Both the position numbers and the translations under genes were made by a program. A stretch of 9,698 nt of DNA, from positions 1 through 9,698 of the forward strand of contig JAKFCU010000087.1 in NCBI GenBank assembly GCA_036676475.1. The letters are read 5' to 3'. The notes beneath the pieces are model-generated. The model had not been told where the DNA came from and did no database searches. It was given only the letters and a program-made list of their open reading frames with translations. This DNA comes from LC029 sp036676475. GTDB lineage: Bacteria; Bacillota; Bacilli; Aneurinibacillales; RAOX-1. Below are positions 1 through 5,670 of this stretch, one piece after another; position 1 is the first letter of the stretch; every line of letters begins with the position of its first letter.

Positions 1-70
1 AGCCTTATGCGTATAATACTTTTTGATAAGTATAAGAAAGCTACATGCGTAGCCTACCTGCGTATTATGC
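1..70. repeat. Intergenic repeat, left copy plus a diverged partial unit
   Basis: Positions 1-35 match 3025-3059 at 31 of 35 bases, including the identical 14-mer AGCCTTATGCGTAT and the identical end GATAAGTATAA. A second, diverged unit follows at 37-65. It shares AAAGCTAC, TAGCCT and TGCGTAT, in the same order, with 3011-3038, with a one-base length difference. Inside copy one, ATACTT (16-21) and AAGTAT (28-33) can form a small hairpin. In the other copy the equivalent C-to-T change leaves a G-U pair, so the fold survives. The repeat may continue left of the window. Function is unknown, and no transposase or open reading frame is associated with it. Confidence 0.6.
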
Positions 71-110
71 CTGTTGGTAGAACATAATAAATGGAAACGC
101 AAGGAGTGAG

Positions 111-668
111 ATGATGAAATCCGATCAACTTCAGGAAAAAAGCGTGATTCTAGATAAAGCTGCCATGCGGCGGGCCTTAACCCGGATTGCCCATGAAATT
201 ATCGAGCGAAACAAAGGTATAGAAGATTGTGTATTAGTAGGTATACGGACTCGAGGAGTTTATCTGGCTAGCCGATTGGCTAAGCAGATTGAAGATATCG
301 AAGGACAGAGCATACCGGTAGGAGAACTAGATATTACGCTCTATCGGGACGATTTAATCGAGAAAGCAGAACATCCTATGATTAAGGAACCCGAGCTGCC
401 GATCTCCATCACCAAGAAAAAGGTGATTCTCGTCGATGATGTGTTATTCACCGGTCGCACAGTCCGTGCTGCTTTGGATGCTTTAATGGATGAAGGACGT
501 CCAGAGATGATTCAACTGGCCGTATTGGTTGATCGGGGACATCGCGAGCTCCCCATTCGCCCTGATTTTGTAGGAAAAAACGTACCCACTTCAAGATCAG
601 AAATTATTTTGGTGGAGTTAACAGAAATTGATGATAACGAGCAGGTGACGATTCAAGAGAAAATCTAG
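111..668 (+). CDS. pyrR: PyrR bifunctional pyrimidine operon regulator / uracil phosphoribosyltransferase
   Basis: In Gram-positive bacteria, PyrR binds anti-antiterminator hairpins in pyr mRNA when UMP is present. It also has uracil phosphoribosyltransferase activity (uracil + PRPP to UMP). The 185 residues closely follow the Bacillus PyrR pattern: an N-terminal stretch around ALTRIAHEIIERNKG, then VGIRTRGVYLA, the DITLYRDDL segment, the PRPP-binding motif VILVDDVLFTGRT (about residues 105-117), and LVDRGHRELPIRPDFVGKN near the C-terminus. Length matches the family (about 180 aa). AAGGAG at 101-106 is 4 nt before the first ATG and 7 nt before a second ATG at 114. The second may be the true start, which would remove one Met. 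The gene stands alone here: no pyrimidine biosynthesis gene or recognisable pyr attenuator lies nearby. Its transcript ends at the hairpin directly after the stop codon. Confidence 0.95.
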   Translation: MMKSDQLQEKSVILDKAAMRRALTRIAHEIIERNKGIEDCVLVGIRTRGVYLASRLAKQIEDIEGQSIPVGELDITLYRDDLIEKAEHPMIKEPELPISITKKKVILVDDVLFTGRTVRAALDALMDEGRPEMIQLAVLVDRGHRELPIRPDFVGKNVPTSRSEIILVELTEIDDNEQVTIQEKI

Positions 669-694
669 AGGAAATGTTACGGAAACATTTCCTC
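668..694. terminator. Convergent bidirectional terminator between pyrR and the wall enzyme
   Basis: A perfect 11-bp inverted repeat (GAGGAAATGTT / AACATTTCCTC) with a 5-nt loop begins at the last base of the pyrR stop and overlaps the stop codon of the minus-strand gene. The minus-strand side is followed by a T-rich stretch (TAGATTTTCTCTTG). The plus side has no clear T-run. It lies between two converging genes, so I infer a shared terminator. Confidence 0.7.
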
Positions 695-2933
695 ACCTTA
701 TAAAGGCAAAACCCTCTACTTCACGATCCAAAGTGCCAAAGGAATATCCCTCGTCTTTTAATAGCTTAATGATATTGGGCAGGGCTTTAACCGTATTCAT
801 CTTAGGCGTGCTGTCATGGCTGAGGATAACGAGATCCTTCTTGGATGTAATCCCTTCCTGGACCCTCATGAGCGCACTTTCTGGGGTGTAGCCTTGAGCC
901 GATGCATCCCCAATGCTGACGTTCCAGTCATAATAGTGGTAACCCCTGCTCTGGGCTTCTTTGACCAAATCGCTCATGATCCATTTTCCTTGGCTATACA
1001 CCTTCGGATCCTGTGTTTTTTTACTCACCGTGTTATTGCTCCCGCCCGGAAACCGAAAAATGGTAGTTTTCTTTCCTATCACCTGTTCAATAACCTCTTG
1101 ACCTTTTTCTATATCTTTGAAAAAAGCGTCCACATCATGGTAAATCACTTCGTAATTATGGGAATAGCTATGCCCGCCAATGGCATGCCCCTCGGCAACG
1201 GCGCGTTTTAGTACCGATTCATGGCCTTTGATATTGCGGCCAATCACAAAGAAGGTCGCCTTCACCCCGTTTTCCTTCAAAACATCCAATACTTGTGGGG
1301 TAATCGAAGAGGGTCCATCATCAAAGGTTAAATAGGCTATTTTCCCAGACTCTTTCTTGGGGAATGGCTGCTTTACGGGTATCCCTACCACGATGTCAAG
1401 ATTGGTCGAATGAATTTGTATTTGATTTCCTACCGTTTTCTGCTGAGATTTTTCGATCCATGGGATAAATTGAGCGGGTATAAACGTCGTTCCCTCTTTG
1501 ATCATAGGAACAATATCTTTGCTCTTTATTTCTGTCCCATTTACCCAGACTTTCATAGGTGACATCACCGTCTCGATGACAATCTTTTTCCCTGGCTTTT
1601 CCGCATACACCTGTTTCGTCACAGGGAGCCAGCCGATCTGGTATCCAAATTCCTGAAGGACGGACTTCAACGGAACGTAACTCTTGTTATGAATCGACAG
1701 CCCGCCTTCCAACTGGACTTTTCTCACTTTGGGCTGAACCGGAGTGGTTTGCCCATAAATGAGGAACTTTTTTCGTTCTTCTTTAAATCGATTCAAATCC
1801 TCTCCATACTTAGCTTCTATCTCCTGTGGTGATAGCCCTGCAATCAAATATTGCCCTATTTTATTGGTGCCCATGATTTTATCGAACATGACGACCGTGT
1901 CTTTACTGATAGGCACCTCAAATGGGTTTAAGGTGTGAGCATAAGCTAGAGCGTAAATCCCTGTTTTAGCCGGGTTAAACAGGTGAGGATCGGTAATATC
2001 TAACCTGACTCCTCCCCATCCATCCTTTTCTTCCGGAGTAAAGCTTACCCCAGGAAGCTTAGCACTGTTCAGCATTTCAGCGAATTGTACGGGATTAAGC
2101 CCTTTTCCCCCGATCCATTTGAATTTATCCTTTTGGACAATGCCGGTGCCTTCCCCTAATCCGGTAGCCATATATCCCATAACCGATGCCAAATCAGGAA
2201 TATTGGGGGAGCTTGGAATCCATGTTAAGCCTGTGTCCTGAAAAACCATGGATCGCGAGTATCCTTCCATCGGAATGACCGTCAGATCGCCCCCGATCTT
2301 TCGATTAAAATAATGAGCCAATTCACCGATCGTCATACCATGAGCCATAGGCAGAATATCTACCCCTACAAAAGTCTGAAAACGCTCTTCCAAAACCGGA
2401 CCATCGACGATTTCCCCGCTTAACGGGTTTGGGCGGTCCAGCACAATGATTGATTTATTATTTTGTTTTGTCGCAATTATGAAATAATTTAAAGTGGAAA
2501 TATATGTGTAAGTCCTTGCCCCAATATCTTGAATATCAAAAATCAACACATCAATATCCTGAAGCATTTCGTTGGAAGGCATTCTTGTCTTCCCATAAAG
2601 ACTGTAGACCGGAATGTTCAATGTCGGGTGGGTATAAGACTCTACATATGCTCCCGCTTTAGCCTTGCCGTCAAGTCCATGCTCTGGAGTATAGACCGCT
2701 TTTAGGTTAACCTTCGGGTATTCGCTCAACACATTTAAGATATGCTTGCCCTCCGAATTGACCCCGGTTTGATTCGTTATTAAACCGATGTTCTTTCCTT
2801 CTATTACATGTTGGTACTTAGAAAGTAAGAGATCAGAACCCAGTTTGATCTTGGGCGTATTCTCCGAAAAAACATTCCCCTGCAAACTTAACAAAAAAAT
2901 CATGGCCAACATCAATAAAAATGACTTCCTCAT
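693..2933 (-). CDS. Secreted NamZ/DUF1343 exo-N-acetylmuramidase - copper-amine-oxidase-like - polysaccharide deacetylase fusion
   Basis: This is a 746-residue exported protein with three modules. Residues 1-23 form a Sec signal peptide (MRKS, a hydrophobic core, possible cleavage after VFS). Residues about 30-395 are a DUF1343 domain, the family of Bacillus NamZ (YbbC), an exo-beta-N-acetylmuramidase. It has TNQTGV (53-58), TPEHGL (82-87), DIQDIGARTYTY (133-144), LDRPNP (165-170) and WIPSSPNIP (238-246). Residues about 405-515 resemble the copper-amine-oxidase N-terminal-like domain common in Firmicute wall proteins (YVPLKSVLQEFGYQIGW, then VNGTEI, then FIPAQFI). Residues about 530-735 are a NodB deacetylase: TFDDGPS (536-542; D538 predicted base, D539 metal ligand), HSYSH (588-592; H588 and H592 metal ligands), RFPGG (627-631), YYDW (667-670) and LSHDS (704-708). 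All NodB motifs are intact. Together these suggest remodelling of peptidoglycan outside the membrane by removing terminal MurNAc and deacetylating an amino sugar, though the real substrate is inferred. The start is supported by AAGGGGG 4-5 nt upstream. Confidence 0.9.
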   Translation of the reverse strand: MRKSFLLMLAMIFLLSLQGNVFSENTPKIKLGSDLLLSKYQHVIEGKNIGLITNQTGVNSEGKHILNVLSEYPKVNLKAVYTPEHGLDGKAKAGAYVESYTHPTLNIPVYSLYGKTRMPSNEMLQDIDVLIFDIQDIGARTYTYISTLNYFIIATKQNNKSIIVLDRPNPLSGEIVDGPVLEERFQTFVGVDILPMAHGMTIGELAHYFNRKIGGDLTVIPMEGYSRSMVFQDTGLTWIPSSPNIPDLASVMGYMATGLGEGTGIVQKDKFKWIGGKGLNPVQFAEMLNSAKLPGVSFTPEEKDGWGGVRLDITDPHLFNPAKTGIYALAYAHTLNPFEVPISKDTVVMFDKIMGTNKIGQYLIAGLSPQEIEAKYGEDLNRFKEERKKFLIYGQTTPVQPKVRKVQLEGGLSIHNKSYVPLKSVLQEFGYQIGWLPVTKQVYAEKPGKKIVIETVMSPMKVWVNGTEIKSKDIVPMIKEGTTFIPAQFIPWIEKSQQKTVGNQIQIHSTNLDIVVGIPVKQPFPKKESGKIAYLTFDDGPSSITPQVLDVLKENGVKATFFVIGRNIKGHESVLKRAVAEGHAIGGHSYSHNYEVIYHDVDAFFKDIEKGQEVIEQVIGKKTTIFRFPGGSNNTVSKKTQDPKVYSQGKWIMSDLVKEAQSRGYHYYDWNVSIGDASAQGYTPESALMRVQEGITSKKDLVILSHDSTPKMNTVKALPNIIKLLKDEGYSFGTLDREVEGFAFIR

Positions 2934-3010
2934 AATTCCCCCTTACCTCTTTTATGACTTATAAGATTAGACGTGGAAGGGGTGGGAAAGGTTTCTAACT
3001 GGCCCCTAAA

Positions 3011-3059
3011 AAAGCTACTTTCCTAGCCTTATGCGTATCATATTTTCCGATAAGTATAA
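3011..3059. repeat. Intergenic repeat, right copy
   Basis: Positions 3025-3059 repeat positions 1-35 in the same orientation with four substitutions. The upstream part (3011-3038) matches the diverged unit at 37-65. The repeat sits between the terminator of the ArsR-family gene and the promoter region of the wall-enzyme gene, both on the minus strand. The two copies flank the pyrR/wall-enzyme pair. The 158-bp gap 2934-3091 otherwise holds only the wall enzyme's ribosome binding site and the terminator at 3063-3092. I could not find a convincing -35/-10 pair for the wall enzyme. Confidence 0.6.
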
Positions 3060-3062
3060 ATA

Positions 3063-3092
3063 ATAAGACCCCACGCTGAGGTGAGGTCTTAT
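3063..3092 (-). terminator. Terminator of the sulP-arsR unit
   Basis: The 12-nt arms ATAAGACCCCAC and GTGAGGTCTTAT pair with one internal mismatch around the 6-nt loop GCTGAG. On the minus strand the stem starts inside the TGA stop codon of the ArsR-family gene and is followed by the T-rich stretch TCTTATTATTTATAC. The U-run is broken by A residues, so efficiency may be modest. Confidence 0.65.
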
Positions 3093-3421
3093 CATAGATT
3101 CCGTCGCATGGCATGCAGCATAGAGATGTTATCAACCAAGTGGTTGTTAAAGATCCCTTTGGCTACTTCCAACAAATCTTTGATCATAGGATCCTTCAAG
3201 CTATAATACACGCTTGTTCCTTCTTTTCTCCATGAAACGATATTTTTATTCCTTAGGATGGAAAGCTGTTGGGAAACCGCTGATCCTTCACTGTTGAGTA
3301 GCGTCTGCAGCTCATTCACGTTTTTCTCGCCATTACCTAGGAGTTCTAGTATCCGAATTCGCAGAGGGTGGGCCAATGCCTTAAAAAACTCAGCTTTAAA
3401 TTTCTGTAAATCCGCATTCAT
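3092..3421 (-). CDS. ArsR/SmtB-family winged-helix regulator without cysteines
   Basis: A 109-residue DNA-binding protein with the ArsR-family fold. FFKALAHPLRIRILELL (12-28) is the classic alpha1-alpha2 start, SAVSQQLSILRNKNIV (47-62) is the recognition helix, and WRKEGTSVYYSL (64-75) is the beta wing. Length is normal for the family. The protein has no cysteine at all: where arsenic sensors carry ELCVCDL there is NVNELQTLL. It therefore cannot use the usual thiolate metalloid site, nor the two-Cys redox switch of BigR/SqrR-type members, and its signal is unknown. It lies 73 nt downstream of the SulP permease gene on the same strand, so it is probably co-transcribed and autoregulates that unit, perhaps at the dyad 5264-5291. 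The ribosome binding site GAGG is unusually far (16 nt) from the ATG, with a small hairpin between. An in-frame stop upstream excludes a longer ATG start. Confidence 0.9.
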   Translation of the reverse strand: MNADLQKFKAEFFKALAHPLRIRILELLGNGEKNVNELQTLLNSEGSAVSQQLSILRNKNIVSWRKEGTSVYYSLKDPMIKDLLEVAKGIFNNHLVDNISMLHAMRRNL

Positions 3422-3422
3422 C

Positions 3423-3441
3423 GTGAGACCAATCTCACCTC
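3423..3441 (-). promoter_or_regulatory. Hairpin between Shine-Dalgarno and start of the ArsR-family gene
   Basis: On the minus strand, GAGGTGAG (3441-3434) is the only plausible ribosome binding site, 16 nt from the ATG when measured from GAGG. GTGAGA (3438-3433) and TCTCAC (3428-3423) form a 6-bp stem with a TTGG loop. It starts inside the binding site and ends one base before the ATG. Folding would bring GAGG close to the start while masking part of it, so it could tune translation. Function is inferred. Confidence 0.35.
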
Positions 3442-3494
3442 AATTCATATTCTTCCCTATTTTATCAAACCACTCGGGTTTACGTAAGCGAAAT

Positions 3495-5249
3495 TCAACT
3501 TGTCTTGGTTTGCGTTGTTGCAGATAGAGCAGGTTTAGTTTTAGGCGCTGATAATTGGGAACATTCTTCAAAAGCAAACTGCTTACAACCTAAACATTGA
3601 TGGGCATCCAAGTGCTTTAACGCATAGTTGATGGCATCACCCGTATGATCGAAAAAATGGTTCAATTCAATGATCTGATCTAATCCTGTTTTACTCATCA
3701 CTTCTTTCGGCTGACTCTGCAAACCGGAAACTAGAATCGTTCCTCCGTGCTTTTGAAAATGCTCTACAATGCTTTCTAAATTAGACACTCCTGTTGTATC
3801 CATGTAGGGCACTTTACTCATACGCAGCAACAAGATCTTCGGCTTAAACTTAATTGTTGCCATAATGGAAGCTTCAAAATGCTGAGCAGCGCCAAAAAAT
3901 AAAGGACCCTCAACATTATAAATACTGATCTGCGGACAATCCCGCCCTTCTCTGACCATAGTGGGTTTCACTGTTTTATCAACTGGATCAGGAAGCACTT
4001 TCGCTACCGTCAAAATATCACTCATTCTTTTAACAAACAAGACTACAGCCATGATGAGTCCGATCTCAACCGCCGTGGTCAGATCTGAAAATACCGTGAC
4101 AAGAAACGTAATGGATATAACAAGGGAGTCGCTCGTTTTCGTTTTGAGCACATGCCAAAATTCTTCCCGCTCACTCATATTCCAAGCTACGATCATCAAA
4201 ATTGGAGCCATACTGGCCAGCGGAATACTCGAAGCATAGGGAGCCAAGAGCAACAGAACTAAGAATACCACGATCCCATGTATGACACCCGATAGAGGAG
4301 ATGCCGCGCCGTTCTTAATATTCGTGGCTGTTCTGGCTATCGCTCCGGTAGCTGGAATTCCCCCAAACAACGGGGTGACGAGATTGGCAATTCCTTGCCC
4401 GATCAACTCGCGGTTACTATTATGCTTTCCTCCTGTCATACCATCAGCGACGACAGCAGACAGCAGCGATTCAATTCCCCCCAGCATCGCTATGATAAAG
4501 GCTGGCGGCAGGAGCAATTGAATCCTCTCCCACGTTATTTCCGGTACATTTAGCATGGGCAGAGACGATGGTATGGGACCAAAAGTAGATCCGATGGTGG
4601 CAACTTTTCCTGTAAAGAAAACAGAAGCTATGATACTAGAAATCACTAAACCAATCAGCGGTCCCGGAACTCTTGGAAACCATCTTGGTGAGACCAACAA
4701 AATCCCTAAGCAAAGACAGGCTGTTATAACACTATAGATACTGAACGTAGGTAGGTGGGCCACAATTTCCTTCATATTGTCGAGAAAATACTCGTGCTTC
4801 TTTACTTCCTGAAGCCCCAAAAAATTGGCAATCTGACCACTAAAAATAATCACGGCAATCCCGGAGGTAAATCCAATCGTGACCGGCCTAGGCATATATT
4901 TCATGAGAGCTCCAAGCTTCAGTACTCCCATCAAGATCAAGATAATTCCCGCGAGAAAGCCTGCAATGAGAAGATTCTCATATCCATACTGCATCACAAT
5001 AGCAAATAAGATCGGAATAAATGCACCTGTCGGTCCCCCGATTTGAAATTTGGTGCCCCCAAACAGGGAAATTAGAATTCCCGCAATGATTGTCGTATAG
5101 ATCCCGTATTCCGGCTTGACACCGGAGGCAATGGCAAAAGCCATTCCAAGGGGGATAGCGATAATTCCAACAATGAGACCAGAAATCATATCTCGCTTCA
5201 AATGGTTCATGGAATATTGCTCAAATCTCCCTGAGAATGCGATTCTCAT
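3495..5249 (-). CDS. SulP-family anion permease with C-terminal STAS domain
   Basis: A 584-residue integral membrane protein of the SulP (SLC26) family, whose members move sulfate, bicarbonate or other anions. Residues about 20-410 hold the many hydrophobic transmembrane segments, with family hallmarks DMISGLIVGIIAIPLGMAFA (20-39), SGVKPEYGIYT (42-52), FQIGGPTGAF (68-77) and GGIESLLSAVVADGMTGGKH (257-276). Residues about 440-550 are a cytoplasmic STAS domain with the MDTTGV segment (493-498). Beyond STAS is a short tail with Cys552, Cys555 and Cys563 (CLGC, then EEC), followed by a Ser/Thr/Lys-rich end. The start is supported by AGAAGGG 5 nt upstream of the ATG. The gene has its own promoter and is followed by an ArsR-family regulator, separate from the ars operon that ends upstream. 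Substrate cannot be read from sequence. Sulfate or bicarbonate are the default guesses, and a toxic oxyanion is possible given the neighbourhood. Confidence 0.93.
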   Translation of the reverse strand: MRIAFSGRFEQYSMNHLKRDMISGLIVGIIAIPLGMAFAIASGVKPEYGIYTTIIAGILISLFGGTKFQIGGPTGAFIPILFAIVMQYGYENLLIAGFLAGIILILMGVLKLGALMKYMPRPVTIGFTSGIAVIIFSGQIANFLGLQEVKKHEYFLDNMKEIVAHLPTFSIYSVITACLCLGILLVSPRWFPRVPGPLIGLVISSIIASVFFTGKVATIGSTFGPIPSSLPMLNVPEITWERIQLLLPPAFIIAMLGGIESLLSAVVADGMTGGKHNSNRELIGQGIANLVTPLFGGIPATGAIARTATNIKNGAASPLSGVIHGIVVFLVLLLLAPYASSIPLASMAPILMIVAWNMSEREEFWHVLKTKTSDSLVISITFLVTVFSDLTTAVEIGLIMAVVLFVKRMSDILTVAKVLPDPVDKTVKPTMVREGRDCPQISIYNVEGPLFFGAAQHFEASIMATIKFKPKILLLRMSKVPYMDTTGVSNLESIVEHFQKHGGTILVSGLQSQPKEVMSKTGLDQIIELNHFFDHTGDAINYALKHLDAHQCLGCKQFAFEECSQLSAPKTKPALSATTQTKTS

Positions 5250-5263
5250 ACAAGCCCTTCTTT

Positions 5264-5322
5264 CTATATATCTGGTTATTTGAATATATAGATATAGTAC
5301 TCCTGATTTTTACTATCGTCAA
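5264..5322 (-). promoter_or_regulatory. sulP promoter with operator-like dyad
   Basis: On the minus strand, TTGACG (5322-5317) and TACTAT (5299-5294) are separated by exactly 17 nt, a good sigma-A type promoter. Directly downstream, over the expected start site, the inverted repeat CTATATAT / ATATATAG (5264-5271 and 5284-5291) encloses 12 nt. Such AT-rich dyads over the start site are typical ArsR-family operators. The co-transcribed ArsR-family protein is the obvious candidate to bind it (inference). Confidence 0.6.
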
Positions 5323-5324
5323 AT

Positions 5325-5358
5325 AAAAAACGAACACCCCCATATCTAATTATGGGGG
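5325..5358 (-). terminator. Terminator of the ars operon after the HesB-like gene
   Basis: On the minus strand, an 8-bp GC-rich stem (CCCCCATA / TATGGGGG at 5337-5344 and 5351-5358) with a 6-nt loop is followed by GTTCG and a six-T run (5330-5325). It lies 16 nt after the TAA of the HesB-like gene and separates the ars operon from the sulP promoter. That placement shows transcription of the operon extends through the TGA-containing gene. Confidence 0.88.
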
Positions 5359-5374
5359 CGTCTCCCTTTCAGGA

Positions 5375-5644
5375 TTAACAACATCCAGCATTTCCGACCA
5401 TTACTAATCCGCCGTTTTGAACATCAAGGCTAACTCCTTCTGTATGTTCTAAAATCGTTTTTTCAATCGCGACTACTATACCATTTATCGTTTCAACCGT
5501 ATCCTCTTCTTTTGGCTCATCCAGAGCCAATCCCAATTTGGGACTTCCTCAAGACATTCCTGCAAAATAGACACGAATGTTTTTTGCTTCATTCTCGGTA
5601 AGAACGCCTTGAATCAATTCTCGTGCTGAATCTGTGATTTGCAT
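5375..5644 (-). CDS. HesB/IscA-like selenoprotein (in-frame TGA = Sec32), last gene of the ars operon
   Basis: Read through one TGA at 5551-5549, this is an 89-residue protein; read literally it would stop after 31 codons. Before the TGA is MQITDSARELIQGVLTE and then IRVYFAGMS. After it comes GSPKLGLALDEPKEED, and the chain ends GLVMVGNAGCC followed by TAA. This is the HesB/IscA-like fold, and Sec32 falls exactly at the family's first conserved cysteine (YFAGxSC in Cys homologues). TIGR01911 describes a known family of HesB-like selenoproteins with Sec at this spot. Cys88-Cys89 stand where IscA has its C-terminal Cys pair. The ribosome binding site GAGGTGA is 5 nt from the ATG, and the gap after arsA is only 26 nt, so it belongs to the operon. 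HesB/A-type proteins carry iron or Fe-S clusters; a role in arsenite binding or Fe-S repair is inference. Both sides of the TGA are in the same frame and conserved, arguing against a decayed gene. Confidence 0.87.
5512..5530 (-). promoter_or_regulatory. Bacterial SECIS element for Sec32
   Basis: On the minus strand, TTGGCTC (5530-5524) and GAGCCAA (5518-5512) form a perfect 7-bp stem closed by the loop TGGAT. The stem starts 18 nt and the loop 25 nt after the TGA. As I recall the bacterial SECIS model, it needs a short apical loop with a G in its first two positions, about 16-37 nt past the UGA; this element fits (G at loop position 2). It is the expected binding site for SelB. A second palindrome, TCCCAATTTGGGA (5531-5543), lies between the TGA and the stem and might extend or compete with the fold. 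Confidence 0.78.
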
Positions 5645-5670
5645 GATTTCACCTCACTTGTTGTCGTCTG

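Noticed and set aside
1..70. The tandem repeat units as a CRISPR array or pyr attenuator
   Set aside because: Units are imperfect, few and unevenly spaced, with no unique spacers. No PyrR-binding loop or terminator/antiterminator pair is visible before pyrR.
816..1211. 131-codon open frame on the plus strand inside the wall-enzyme gene
   Set aside because: It is antisense to the conserved NodB domain, with no family resemblance and no convincing ribosome binding site. Other open frames opposite sulP and arsA were rejected for the same reason.
3092..3421. This ArsR-family gene as the arsenite sensor of the ars operon
   Set aside because: It has no cysteine and is separated from the ars operon by a strong terminator. 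The dyads before sulP and acr3 differ.
5549..5551. The TGA in the HesB-like gene as a pseudogene mutation or sequencing error
   Set aside because: Both halves are conserved in the same frame, the stop is TGA at the exact family Cys/Sec position, and a SECIS-like stem follows. Error cannot be excluded from sequence alone, but Sec is the better explanation.
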